From a virus: DNA of 48,511 nt. The translations under genes and the position numbers were made by a program. The notes below the pieces were generated by a model, which was given only the letters and a program-made list of their open reading frames with translations, made no database searches and was not told where the DNA came from. The DNA lies in IMG/VR virus record IMGVR_UViG_3300034024_000092, positions 1 through 48,511 of that record, one strand, 5' to 3'. Shown here piece by piece: positions 30,917 through 40,600 of this stretch (its first letter is position 1; each line of letters begins with the position of its first letter).

Positions 30917-31315
30917 GTGGCCAAGGTTACTCTCGACATCGGTGCCATCGAACGGCTGACAGGACGCAAGGCTGAAGACGGACTGCGATCCGCACTCGGC
31001 GAATATGAGAAGATACTGAAGGAAGACGTGCTGAACCGACCGGGCTCCGGTCGGACCTACGGAAAGCACCAAGCTTCGGCCCCCGGAAGTCCTCCCGCCC
31101 CTGATCTCGGCAACCTGAAGGCCAATACAAACGCCGACCCGACACTCGATCAGGACGGAGATGACGTGGTCGGCAGGGTGGTGGCGAATGCGGCTTACGC
31201 CTCAGCCCTCCACTCCGGCACTGAGCGGGTCGCCGCCCGTCCATTCATGGACCTGCCGGCGAAGGAGCATGCCCAACGGCTGACGGATGCCTTCGCCCAG
31301 GGGGCCAAAGGATGA
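30917..31315 (+). CDS. HK97 gp10-like head-tail protein
   Basis: A 132-aa protein with GTG 30917 and AGGAG upstream. GSGRTYGKHQASAPGSPPAP then DVVGRVVANAAYASALHSGT and RPFMDLPAKEH are typical of the HK97-gp10 family of tail completion proteins. ATGA overlap with the next gene. Confidence 0.85.
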   Translation: MAKVTLDIGAIERLTGRKAEDGLRSALGEYEKILKEDVLNRPGSGRTYGKHQASAPGSPPAPDLGNLKANTNADPTLDQDGDDVVGRVVANAAYASALHSGTERVAARPFMDLPAKEHAQRLTDAFAQGAKG

Positions 31316-31740
31316 ACTCGACGGCCGTCATCTTCTACCGCCTGACAGGGGATGCCGGCGTAGGCTTCCGCCTGGCTGAGTTCGAAGGTGAGCCGGCGAT
31401 TTTCAACGACCGTGCGCCCGACAGTTTTCAGTTCGATGCAGGATTCGCTGTAGTCATCGCTGCGCCTTCCTCCGACGAAGACGCCAGCACCTTCAGCGAG
31501 ACCATCCGCGCCATCACGCAGGAAGTGCGGATCTACGCCAAGGACACCGGTTCGACGGCCGAAATCGATGATCTGGCCCGAGCGATCCGTGACCTCTTCC
31601 ACCTACAGGCTGACGCCCTGATCGTCGGTGGCGGCAAGGTGAACACCGCCACCGCCACCGGCCCTGTGGCCGCCCCCACGACAGACCCATCCCTCATCGG
31701 CCGACGCGTCATGCTCCGGCTGGAACTTCAGGAGACCTGA
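31312..31740 (+). CDS. Tail terminator-like protein
   Basis: A 142-aa protein beginning MNSTAVIFYRLTGDAGVGFR. DIDDLARAIRDLF-type helix and long beta segments (FAVVIAAPSS, RRVMLRLELQE) fit a tail terminator/completion fold; position between gp10-like and tail tube supports it. Family not certain. Confidence 0.7.
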   Translation: MNSTAVIFYRLTGDAGVGFRLAEFEGEPAIFNDRAPDSFQFDAGFAVVIAAPSSDEDASTFSETIRAITQEVRIYAKDTGSTAEIDDLARAIRDLFHLQADALIVGGGKVNTATATGPVAAPTTDPSLIGRRVMLRLELQET

Positions 31741-31742
31741 CC

Positions 31743-31940
31743 ATGGTGACCATGAAAGCCCTCGTCGGCTTCAGCGACCGCGACCTTGCCGGTGATGACC
31801 GTCCGCAGGGTGGTGTCGCCGCCAGCGCGACATTCCGCGCGCCCTCGGCTGAGATCGCCTCTCGCCTAGAAGCGGCCGGCCTGGCTGAGCGCGTGAAGGC
31901 CCCTGCCACCGCCCCTGCCACCGCCCCTTCCAAGGCCTGA
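31743..31940 (+). CDS. Small hypothetical protein (65 aa)
   Basis: MVTMKALVGFSDRDLAGDD begins a short protein ending in the low-complexity PATAPATAPSKA. It sits between tail terminator and tail tube genes. Similar small proteins occur at this position in many phages; role unknown. Confidence 0.68.
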   Translation: MVTMKALVGFSDRDLAGDDRPQGGVAASATFRAPSAEIASRLEAAGLAERVKAPATAPATAPSKA

Positions 31941-31968
31941 TCCTCAGGCACACCCAGGAGAATTGAAC

Positions 31969-32388
31969 ATGGCCGTGCTTGCCCAAGGCTTTATGAAGCT
32001 GGAGATCGACACCTCCGAGACCGATACCCCGTCGTATGTGACCGTGCCCGGCGTGACTAACGTCGCCGGCGGCGGAAGGCCGGCGAACGATATCGATGCG
32101 ACTGATTTCGACACCCCAGCCGGCGAGACCGAGACCATTCCTGGCCCGCGCGGTAACAGCCCCTTCACGGCGGACCTTCACTACGAGCCGGGGAATGCGA
32201 CCCAGGAACTGCTGTTCGCCGCCGAGGCCGCCAACACGGCCAAGAAGTTTCGCATTCGGGCCGGCACCAAGGGCACGACCTTCAGCGCCGTACCGGCCCT
32301 GTCACTGGCCGCTCCGGTCGCCGGCAAGGTGACCTACAGCCTTAGCCTAACGCCGATGGCGGCGGCTGCCCGGGCTACGATCAGCTGA
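31969..32388 (+). CDS. Major tail tube protein
   Basis: A 139-aa protein; ATG 31969 with AGGAG 8 nt upstream. YVTVPGVTNVAGGGRPAND, IDATDFDTPAGETETIPGPR and ELLFAAEAANTAKKFRIRAG match lambda gpV-like tail tube proteins. It polymerises to form the non-contractile tail. Confidence 0.87.
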   Translation: MAVLAQGFMKLEIDTSETDTPSYVTVPGVTNVAGGGRPANDIDATDFDTPAGETETIPGPRGNSPFTADLHYEPGNATQELLFAAEAANTAKKFRIRAGTKGTTFSAVPALSLAAPVAGKVTYSLSLTPMAAAARATIS

Positions 32389-32762
32389 TGAGCGACGAAC
32401 GGCGAGGGATAGTGCAGCTGTCTTATGACGGCCGGACGATCCCGATCCGCTTCACGTGGGCAGCAATCGATAGCCTGGGCCGCTCCGGCGTCACCGAACT
32501 TCTGGAGAAGGCGGGCTCTGGCGAGCAGGGTGACATGGCTGCCCTTGCTTCTCTCCTTGAAGCGGCCTCGGCCGGCGAGTTGAAGGCCCCGATCCTGCTC
32601 GCAGACGACTCCCTGCCCTTCACCGAGGCGTATGTGTGCGTAATCAAGGCCTGGTCCGCCGCCGCGCGCCGTCCCCAAGGGGTTGAGCGTGGCGCAAACC
32701 CTCTGAACCGCCTCCGGATGTGGTTGAAAGCGCTCTGGAGGCGGCTCTCGCAGCAGGACTGA
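32388..32762 (+). CDS. Tail assembly chaperone 1 (G-like)
   Basis: A 124-aa protein directly after the tail tube gene (stop/start TGATGA overlap). IVQLSYDGRTIPIRFTWAAI and AAIDSLGRSGVTELLEKAG are typical of tail chaperones. The end overlaps an open frame in the -1 register that carries the second chaperone domain, as with lambda G and GT. Confidence 0.83.
   Translation: MSDERRGIVQLSYDGRTIPIRFTWAAIDSLGRSGVTELLEKAGSGEQGDMAALASLLEAASAGELKAPILLADDSLPFTEAYVCVIKAWSAAARRPQGVERGANPLNRLRMWLKALWRRLSQQD
32696..32702 (+). promoter_or_regulatory. Slippery heptamer A_AAC_CCT (-1 frameshift)
   Basis: AAACCCT in the zero frame reads GCA AAC CCT, the X_XXY_YYZ form. Both frames are open from 32687 to 32762, and a -1 slip leads into TCT GAA CCG and the second chaperone domain. 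The fusion would be about 224 aa (105 + 119). Confidence 0.65.
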
Positions 32763-33061
32763 CCGAAGGCCAGTTCTGGGGCTCGACACCCTATCTGACC
32801 CACCTCGCTATGAGGGCCAGCGCAAAACGCGAGCTCGGTCAGGCGGTAATAACAGGCTGGATGGGTGAGCGACTTGCCCGAGAACAACGGCTCCAGGGCC
32901 TGAAGCACTACATGAGCGAGTTCCTCAACCCCGCTCTGGCTGAGGATGTGTCGGTCGCCATGGCCGAGGCCGAACTAGCCCGGATGGCGGCGGGGTGGGG
33001 CCTCTCGATCGAAGATGTGGACGAAGAAGCCGAGCCCTCCTACTCTGCCGCCCCAACGTGA
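32702..33061 (+). CDS. Tail assembly chaperone 2 domain (T-like)
   Basis: About 119 residues (VVESALEAALAAGLTEGQF, WGSTPYLTHLAMRASAKREL, ending in acidic DVDEEAEPS). A separate start at GTG 32720 is possible but has no good ribosome binding site. The segment AAGLTEGQFW and its position before the tape measure are typical of the T part of a G-GT fusion made by -1 frameshift. Confidence 0.75.
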   Translation, partial: SEPPPDVVESALEAALAAGLTEGQFWGSTPYLTHLAMRASAKRELGQAVITGWMGERLAREQRLQGLKHYMSEFLNPALAEDVSVAMAEAELARMAAGWGLSIEDVDEEAEPSYSAAPT

Positions 33062-33070
33062 GGGGCAAGG

Positions 33071-33319
33071 ATGAAGCGGCTCGGTATTGCACTGATTATC
33101 GTGGGCGCAGGGCTCATGGTCTTCGCGCTCTTCATGACTGTAGGCGTTTCGGCTCCTGACTACGTCACCACGGATCCGGCTCTTCAGTCCGGCATGGTGG
33201 CCAACGTGGACATGATCGGGCAGCGGGAGGTGATCGCCACTGTTGGCGGTTCTGCCTTCATCTCAGGGTGGCTCGCCCTCATCGCCTCGTACCTCCGAAC
33301 GCAACGACCGCCCGAATAA
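33071..33319 (+). CDS. Small membrane protein (82 aa, two TM)
   Basis: TM1 GIALIIVGAGLMVFALFMTV, a polar loop, then TM2 ATVGGSAFISGWLALIASYL. It lies between chaperones and tape measure, with a terminator right after it. A moron or superinfection protein is possible; no family recognised. Confidence 0.72.
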   Translation: MKRLGIALIIVGAGLMVFALFMTVGVSAPDYVTTDPALQSGMVANVDMIGQREVIATVGGSAFISGWLALIASYLRTQRPPE

Positions 33320-33344
33320 CCGGGCCAGACCGATAAGCATCAAA

Positions 33345-33369
33345 AGGCTCGCCGTTGGCGGGCCTTTTT
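33345..33369 (+). terminator. Intrinsic terminator before tape measure gene
   Basis: AGGCTCGCC, loop GTT, GGCGGGCCT (one G-T pair) followed by TTTTTC. A good Rho-independent terminator lying 18 bp before the tape measure start, which would require read-through or antitermination for tail gene expression. Confidence 0.75.
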
Positions 33370-33386
33370 CTTTGGCGGGGTGACGC

Positions 33387-35927
33387 ATGGCTGACGTGAT
33401 CGGCTCTGCCGAAATCGAAATCCGCGCCACTCGTCGGCAGTTGAAGTCAGACCTGGCACAGGCGGAGCGGGAGACGGCGGCAGAGCTCAAAAAGGTCGAA
33501 GCTGCTGCGAAGGGCGCCCAGCGAGAACTGCAACGCGCCTTCTCCGAAGTCGGCCAGGATGAGTTCGAGCGGTCGATGCGGGTGATCCGCAACGCGAGCG
33601 AGCACACCGAACAAGAAGTCAGGGACGCCGCCGATCGCGTCGCCAAAGACTTGAAAGGGCGCTATCGCGACTTGGGCGCAGATATTGGCCAGACGCTCAT
33701 GGGCGTCTCTCGAACTGCTCAGGTCGCCTTCGCAGCGATCACGGCCTACTCCTTGAAGCTCGCGTCGGACGCTGGGGAGATCGAGTCGGCCTTCAAGGTT
33801 GCCTTCGGGTCCGCCGAGGCCGGCGCGCGTTCCTTCTCCGACACCCTTGCTGACACTGTTGGCCGTGATGCTGTGGTGCTCCGAGAGCAGATGACCCGGC
33901 TTCAGCTGGTGCTGACCGGAACTGGCGTAGCGGCCGACACGGCAGCGAAGATGGTGGAGGCGCTTACCACATCGGGTGTTGATGCGGGCTCACTGTTCAA
34001 CACGTCAGACGCCGAATCTCTCCAGAAGATCATCTCCGGTCTGACTGGCGAAACGGAGCCCCTGAAGGCGTTTGGCGTCGTCATCTCACAGGCCGCCGTC
34101 GAGGCCGAGCTCTTGCGCCTCGGGTTCAAGGGCAATGCCGCAGAGGCCAGTGAGGCTGCGAAGTCCATCGCCCGAGCCAACCTCATCATAAAGGGGCTCT
34201 CGGTCGCCCAAGGGGACGCAACGCGTACTGCCGACAGTGCGGCAAACGTCACCAAGAGGATGACAGCAGAGTTCAACACCGCTGCCCGAGACCTCGGCAC
34301 ACAACTTCTGCCCGCCATGACGAAGCTTTTTGGGGCGACGACCGATGTTCTGAGGGCGTTTAACGACCTGCCCGGCGGTGTTCAGGTTGCAGGCCTGGCC
34401 TTCTTGGGGCTGATCGCTGCCGGCGGACCGATCGCAGGCCTACTCGCCAACCTGGGCAGGGTCATTTCGCTCGCGCGTCAAACTCGCGCGGCGCTAATCG
34501 CTGCCGGGGCCGCTGGTGCCGGTGCTGGGGCGGCGGCCGGAGCGGGAGGCGCAGCGGCGGCTGCTGGGCGCATGCTTCCGGGTGTCAGCACGGCAGCAGC
34601 CGTCCTGTCCCTCAAAGGTGACACCGGCCCCCTGGATCTGGATGCGCTCATTCGTTCGCGGCAGCGCGAGGTCGAGCGATCTTCCACGGGCAACAGGGCG
34701 GCGTTGGAGCGCAGCCTTCAAGAGCTCTATCGCTTGCGCGCCCAGCAAAATGCGGGTCTCGAAGCGGCTGCTGCGGCAGCTGTGGTCGGGCAGGCGCGGG
34801 AAGCGGGGATCACGCCCGGCCGAAACACAGAAGCGACCGTGGCTGGCGGCTTCACCCTGCCGTCAGGGTTGCGGACGGGGAGCGGTTCGACTGCGGGTTC
34901 TCGACGGGCGGCGACGGGACCGACGGCCGCTGAGCTGGCGGCGATGCGGGAGGCGCTCGACCTTCAAAACCAGATTGATGTCGCCCGAACGGCTGGTGAC
35001 GCCAAGGCAGTCCGAGCTCTTGAGGACCGGCAGGCGCTGGTTCGCCTGACCGCCGATTTCGAACGTGCGGGCTACGAAGACGCCGCCAACCGTGCGCAAG
35101 CCCAGGTCACTGCGTTGAGTGAGGCGCGGACCAAGGCCGAACAGATGGCAGAGCTGATTAAGCAAAGCGACGCCTTCTGGGAACAGCTTGGCGAGAACGC
35201 CGACAAGGCCGCCGACGCAGCGGCATTGCTGACAGACCAGACCCTTGACCGCCTCGGCTATGAACTTGAGCTTGCTCGCCTGGGGGGTTCTGAAGGGACG
35301 ATCAAAGACGCCGAACGTCGCCTCTTCATTGAGACCCGGATGCTTGAAATCATGCGGCTCAAGCTTGCCGCCACCGAGGCGGAAGCTCGCGCCATGGCGG
35401 GGGGAGAGTTCGCCACGATCGACGCCGCGACGGAGGGGCGAGAGATGGCGGAAAGCGTCGTGTCGTTGCTCCGCTCTGACGACATTTGGGAGGAGGCCGG
35501 TCGGCGGTTCAAAGACGCGGCTTGGGATGGGGTAGAGAACCTGCTCGCCCAGCTTTTCAGCAATATGAACTTGGGCGGAAAAGACGGTGGCTCAGGATGG
35601 GTGGGCGCCATCGCCAGCCTATTCGGCAAGGTTAAAATCCCCGGCTTCGCTTCTGGCGTGACCAACTTCTCCGGCGGCCTCGCCTACGTTCACCAGGGGG
35701 AGGTGCTAGCCAACCTGGCCCCGGGCACCGACGTGATCCCGGCCCATGCTGTGGGAAAGGGGTCATCGCAGCCCATCCACTTCGACCTCCGGGGGGCGGT
35801 GATGACGGCTGATCTGCTTCAACAGATGGAGGGGATGGCTACACAGGCCGGAATGGCCGCCTACGGTGCGGCGACCAAGGCGATCCCGGCCGCGTTGGCG
35901 CGCCGGGGGCGTCAGCAGTTCCGATGA
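33387..35927 (+). CDS. Tape measure protein
   Basis: An 846-aa protein that sets tail length. The N-terminal coiled-coil (QLKSDLAQAERETAAELKKV, REVRDAADRVAK-like) is followed by hydrophobic segments near residue 320-400 (VQVAGLAFLGLIAAGGPIAG) and an Ala/Gly-rich stretch, as in other siphovirus tape measures. The C-terminal FASGVTNFSGGLAYVHQGEV then VIPAHAVGKGSSQ is common in this family. ATGA overlap with the next tail gene. Confidence 0.93.
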   Translation: MADVIGSAEIEIRATRRQLKSDLAQAERETAAELKKVEAAAKGAQRELQRAFSEVGQDEFERSMRVIRNASEHTEQEVRDAADRVAKDLKGRYRDLGADIGQTLMGVSRTAQVAFAAITAYSLKLASDAGEIESAFKVAFGSAEAGARSFSDTLADTVGRDAVVLREQMTRLQLVLTGTGVAADTAAKMVEALTTSGVDAGSLFNTSDAESLQKIISGLTGETEPLKAFGVVISQAAVEAELLRLGFKGNAAEASEAAKSIARANLIIKGLSVAQGDATRTADSAANVTKRMTAEFNTAARDLGTQLLPAMTKLFGATTDVLRAFNDLPGGVQVAGLAFLGLIAAGGPIAGLLANLGRVISLARQTRAALIAAGAAGAGAGAAAGAGGAAAAAGRMLPGVSTAAAVLSLKGDTGPLDLDALIRSRQREVERSSTGNRAALERSLQELYRLRAQQNAGLEAAAAAAVVGQAREAGITPGRNTEATVAGGFTLPSGLRTGSGSTAGSRRAATGPTAAELAAMREALDLQNQIDVARTAGDAKAVRALEDRQALVRLTADFERAGYEDAANRAQAQVTALSEARTKAEQMAELIKQSDAFWEQLGENADKAADAAALLTDQTLDRLGYELELARLGGSEGTIKDAERRLFIETRMLEIMRLKLAATEAEARAMAGGEFATIDAATEGREMAESVVSLLRSDDIWEEAGRRFKDAAWDGVENLLAQLFSNMNLGGKDGGSGWVGAIASLFGKVKIPGFASGVTNFSGGLAYVHQGEVLANLAPGTDVIPAHAVGKGSSQPIHFDLRGAVMTADLLQQMEGMATQAGMAAYGAATKAIPAALARRGRQQFR

Positions 35928-36511
35928 GCATCACGCTCCCGGCCTCCCCTGCGCCTCGGTCCGTCACGCTGCGCCTGAACTCGCGCCGCGCCGACATGGA
36001 GCCGCTGTTGGGCGGCCCGACGACACGCATCCAGCGCCTCGGCTCCCGCTGGTCGATGGATGTCGAGCTGCCGCCGATGAGCTACCTCGACGCCATGGCC
36101 TGGGTCGCCGCCCTGACCAAGGCCGAGGCCGACACCGTGGTGATGGCCATCCCGCAGCCGGGGTTCGATACCGGCGCGCCCGGAACGCCTCTGGTCAACG
36201 GCTCCAGCCAACTCGGCAAGACGCTCGTGATCGACGGGCTGGGCGCCTACACCTTCAAGGCCGGTCAGATGATCAGCCTGATCACCAGTTCGCGGCGCTA
36301 TGTGCACCAGGTCAGCGCGGACACGGCGGCGGTTTCGGGCGGGGCCTCCCTGCCGATCGAGCCGATGATCCGCAAGGCGCCGTCGAACAACGCCGTGGTC
36401 GAGGTCGCTGCGCCCAAGATCGAAGGCTATCTGGCCGGCCGCGACCAGGGCTGGACCGTAGATGTGGCCCGCCTCGTCGGCCTCGCCTTCACCATCACCG
36501 AACGCGAGTAA
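35924..36511 (+). CDS. Distal tail protein
   Basis: A 195-aa protein. PLLGGPTTRIQRLGSRWSMD then VELPPMSYLDAMAWVAALTK and FKAGQMISLITSSRRYVHQ are typical of small tail-tip proteins found after the tape measure. It likely forms a ring at the end of the tail tube. Confidence 0.78.
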   Translation: MSITLPASPAPRSVTLRLNSRRADMEPLLGGPTTRIQRLGSRWSMDVELPPMSYLDAMAWVAALTKAEADTVVMAIPQPGFDTGAPGTPLVNGSSQLGKTLVIDGLGAYTFKAGQMISLITSSRRYVHQVSADTAAVSGGASLPIEPMIRKAPSNNAVVEVAAPKIEGYLAGRDQGWTVDVARLVGLAFTITERE

Positions 36512-36514
36512 TCC

Positions 36515-37189
36515 ATGGCCCTGAACGCGACGCTTGACGCCGCCCTTCAGGGGCCGGCGCCGCTGGTCTGTTGCCTGCTGAAGATCGAACTGCCGGCGGC
36601 GACGCTGCGGATCGTGGACGGGGCCGGCCATGTGACGTTCGGCGGTGAGACCTATTCGGGCGACGATCCTGTCTATGGCGTTCTCGGCTCGATCGAGACG
36701 GTCGATGAAGCCATCGGGACCGAGGCGCCGCGAACCCGGTTCGTCTTCCTGCCCTCCAGCCTGACGGCGCTGGCGGAGATCACCGCGCCCACGGTGCAGG
36801 GGTCGCCCGTCCGGTTGTGGTTCGCCGCGATCGATCCGGCGACGGGGTTGATCCTGGGCGAGCCGGAGCTGTTGTTCCTGGGCGAGATCGACACGGCCGA
36901 AGTCGATTACTCCAGCGAGGGGACGGCGATCACCTTCGACGTGGCCTCGGCGTGGGAGCGGCTGTTCGAAGCCAACGAAGGCGCGCGGCTGAACAACGCC
37001 TTTCACCAGTCGGTCTGGCCTGGGGAGAAGGGCTTCGAGTTCGTGACCCAGATCCAGCGTCAGGAGCCGTGGGGCTACGACGCGCCCCGGCCGGCTGTGG
37101 TGTCCGATGTGGTGCGCAGCGGGGGCGGCTCTGGCGGCGGGTTCGTCGGCGGCGGCTTCGGCGGCCTTGATGGTCTGAGCGGTTTCTGA
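36515..37189 (+). CDS. Tail tip/baseplate hub-associated protein
   Basis: A 224-aa protein. LLKIELPAATLRIVDGAGHV, FGGETYSGDDPVYGVLGSIE and PELLFLGEIDTAEVDYSSEG, then FDVASAWERLFEANEGARL, match a family in the tail module of alphaproteobacterial phages and GTA-like elements (DUF2163-like). The Gly-rich C-terminus is flexible. Next gene start overlaps its stop (TGATG). Confidence 0.8.
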   Translation: MALNATLDAALQGPAPLVCCLLKIELPAATLRIVDGAGHVTFGGETYSGDDPVYGVLGSIETVDEAIGTEAPRTRFVFLPSSLTALAEITAPTVQGSPVRLWFAAIDPATGLILGEPELLFLGEIDTAEVDYSSEGTAITFDVASAWERLFEANEGARLNNAFHQSVWPGEKGFEFVTQIQRQEPWGYDAPRPAVVSDVVRSGGGSGGGFVGGGFGGLDGLSGF

Positions 37190-37608
37190 TGAGCCCGCTC
37201 CAGCGCCGCGTGGAGGCGGTCGAGGCGACCATCGCCCGGTTCAAGGATCGGCCCCTGTCCTACGGCCGCGACGATTGCGCCCGCATGGCGGCTTTCTGCC
37301 TGCGTCGGCTGGGGGTGAAGGCGCCTCTGCTGAAGGGCGGTTCCTACAGTTCCAAGCTGGGGGCAGCGCGGGCGTTGAAGGCCATCGGGGCCGAGACCCT
37401 GGCGGATGCGGTGGACGGGGTTGGTCTGCCCCGTATCGCGCCAGCCATGTGCCTGCCGGGCGACATTCTGGCCCTTCCTGCTCACGACGAGACGGTGGCT
37501 TTGATGATCGCGGTCGGGAACGGGCGGGCCTTCGGCTACTTCGACGGCAAGTTCCAAGTCGGTCAGCCGCTTCTCTACGTCGCCGCCTGGAGGTCGATCG
37601 ATGGCTGA
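37189..37608 (+). CDS. DUF6950/NlpC-P60-like tail protein
   Basis: A 139-aa protein. YGRDDCARMAAFCLRRLG places Cys30 as nucleophile of an NlpC/P60-like fold; PGDILALPAHDETVALMIA follows, and GRAFGYFDGKFQVGQPLL. This is the usual tail-tip peptidase-like gene before the J-like protein and may cut cell wall during DNA entry. Confidence 0.8.
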   Translation: MSPLQRRVEAVEATIARFKDRPLSYGRDDCARMAAFCLRRLGVKAPLLKGGSYSSKLGAARALKAIGAETLADAVDGVGLPRIAPAMCLPGDILALPAHDETVALMIAVGNGRAFGYFDGKFQVGQPLLYVAAWRSIDG

Positions 37609-40600
37609 TCCGATCTCCGCCGCGATCATGGCCGTTGTCTCCTACGTCGGGGCCGCAGGCACGGCCGTGGCGGCAGGCACAGCCACGCTGGCCCAGATCG
37701 CAACCGTGGCGGCCGTCAACATCGGAACGTCTCTCGCGGTCTCCGCCACCGCGTCCCTGCTTCAGCCGAAGGTGGGCGCCGGCGGCTCCCCGACCGCCTT
37801 CAAGGCCGATCCGAACGCGCCGATCCGGGGCGTGATGGGCTATATCGGCGTCGGCGGGACGCAGATGCACATGCGGTCGTGGGGCAAGGAAAACGTCTTC
37901 CTGTCGATCGCCACGGTCCTGTCGCTGGGGCCGATTGCTTCGATCGACGGCTTCACCGCAAACGGCAACGCGGTCTCCTTCCCCGGCTCGCAAGGCATAG
38001 CCACGTCGGGTCCGTTCGTGGACAAGATGTGGCAGACCTCCAAGCTGGGGCTGCCGACCGACGCCGCCCTCGGCCCGCCGACCGGCCAGCCGCAGGGCAG
38101 CCCCGCCATGAGCGAGTGGACCTCGCTCCACAAGTCGTCGGGTCACGCTGGCGTCTTCTGGACGATGCGGACCAACTCCAAGCGGGCCTCCTACGAGACC
38201 GGCGTCCCCATGCCCCAGTGGACCGGGCACTGGATGAGGCTGTGGGATCCCCGATACGACAGCACCTACCCCGGCGGGTCGGGGTCGCAGCGCCGCAATG
38301 ACTGGCGGACATGGGCGTGGACCGAGAACCCCTACATCCACGCCCTGGCCTGGGTCCGTGGCCACTTCAAGCTGACCTCCGGCGGCGTGATCGACGGGTC
38401 GAAGCGCCTGGCGGGCATCGGTGCGCCTGACGACGCGATCGACATCGCCGCCTTCTGCGAAGGGGCCAATGTCGCGCATGTGAACAACTGGCCCATCGCG
38501 GGCGAGTGGACGACGGCCGACGATAAATGGTCGGTGCTGGCGGCGATGCTGCAGGCCGGCGGCGGGGTTCCCCTGAACCGGGGGGCGCAGATCAGCTGCA
38601 TGGTCAACACCCCGCGCGTGTCGATCTATGACTACGACCGCGAAGACCTGGTCGGGGCGGCAAACCTGAAGGTCATGGCCTCGCGCCGCGACCGGATCAA
38701 CACGATCATCCCGCGCTATCGGTCCGGCGACCACAAGTGGGAGATCGTCTCGGCCGGGCCAGTGACGGCCTCGACCTATGTCGCAGAAGACGGGGGCGAA
38801 CCGCGCACCCGCGAGGTCGAATACGCCTATGCCTGTCGCGCCAAGCAGGCGGCCGAGCTGGCGGCCTATGACATCACCAATGCGCGGGAGAGCCTGACCG
38901 GCTCCCTGCCCTCCAAGCCGCACCTGCTGGGCCTGCGTGCGGGCGACGCCTTCACCGTTACGGAAGCGGAGCTCGGTCTGGACGGGCAGAAGTTCGTGGT
39001 GGTGCGTCGCACGTTCGACCCTTCCAGCGCGACCGTCACCCTGGAGGTCCGGTCGGAGACGGACGGCAAGCACGACTTCGCCCTGGGACAGGCTGAGAAC
39101 CCGCCGCCGACCCCTTCCCTGACGGCCGTCGATCCGATCCCGGCCGCGCCCGAGGCCGAGGCCTGGACCGTGACCGTGCGCCCAGCTGACACCGGCGGGA
39201 CGCAGCAGCCCGGCCTGGTCATCACCGGAGAGGTCGAGAACGAACGGGCGGCGGCCGTGGTGTTCGAGCACGGACCGACCGACGAAGGCCCCTGGACGCA
39301 AGCCTACGACGGCCCCGCGACGACCGAACTGGTCGAGATCAACGGGCTGGAGCCGGCGCAGAGCTACTACGTGGCCGCCACCTATCGGTCGATCCGGGGC
39401 GTCCCCAGCGAGCGCACCGTCTGGGGGCCGTTCACCGCGCCTGGGCTGATCTCCGCGCCCGACGCAGCGGTCTATGCGACCCTGACCCGCCTCCAGTCCG
39501 ACAACTGGTTGACGGCGGGCGAGAAGCCGGAGGTGATCCGCTACTGGCAGGGGATCGTCGCAGAGTATCCGGGGATCAGCGCGAACGCCTTGACGGCCGG
39601 GGCGACGACGCAGCGGACGGCCCTGATCGCAGCCTATGACGCGCTCTCGACCTATCTGAGCGGCCTGTCGCCCGCCTACGACAGCGTCGCCACGGACACG
39701 GTGATCGTGGGCGCCACGTTCAGGGCGAAGTTCCTCGACTACTTCACCACCAAGCAGGCCGCGCTGGACGCGACGGTCGCCGCGAACCGGCTGGTGGCGA
39801 CGACGGCGGCGGCCAACGCCTCGACGGCCCTGAACCGGCTGAACAGCATCGCCGCCGACAATGAGCTTGCCCGCGAGGAGAAGCCCCAGGTCATCCGGGA
39901 ATGGGCGGAGATCGTCGCTGAATACGCCGGTCTCAGCGCCCAGGCCCTGAGCGTCGGGGCCACATCCCAACGCACAACCTTCATCGCCGCCTATGACGCC
40001 CTGTCGTCATATCTGTCGGCGCTCACGCCCGCCTATAACGACCTGAACCAGAACACGACCGTCGTCGCGGCCACCTTCAACGCCAGGTTCACCGACTACT
40101 ACACCGCGCGCCAGGCGGTGCTGAACGCCATGATCGGCATCGTGGATGCGGACGCCTCTCAGGCGCTGGCCACCATCGCCATCATCCAGTCGGATGGCTA
40201 CCTCTCGGCCAATGAGAAGCCGGAGCTGATCCGCACCTGGGGCCGCATCGTCGCTGAGTATCCGGGGCTGTCGGCCGAGGCTCTGACGCGCGGGGCGACC
40301 AGCCAACGCACCGCTCTGATCGCAGCCTACAACGCCCTGAGCACCTATCTGAGCGGGCTCTCCCCCGCCTACAACGACGCCACCCAGAACACTGTGATCG
40401 TGCCCGCGACCTTCACGGCCAAGTTCACCGATTACTATGCGGCTGCGGAGGCGACGCGGAACGCCATCACCTCGATCGTCGGCACAGATGCGACGACCGC
40501 CCTCGCGCGGCTGACGATCATCCAGTCTGACGGCTACCTGTCACGCGACGAGAAGCCCGAGGTCATGCGCCACTGGGCGCGGATCGTGATCGAGTATCCG

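Noticed and set aside
37241-39970. A very long minus-strand open frame (about 900 codons) across the tip protein gene
   Set aside because: It is antisense to the clearly homologous tip protein, is rich in Arg/Gly/Pro as expected of a shadow frame in GC-rich DNA, and shows no domain.
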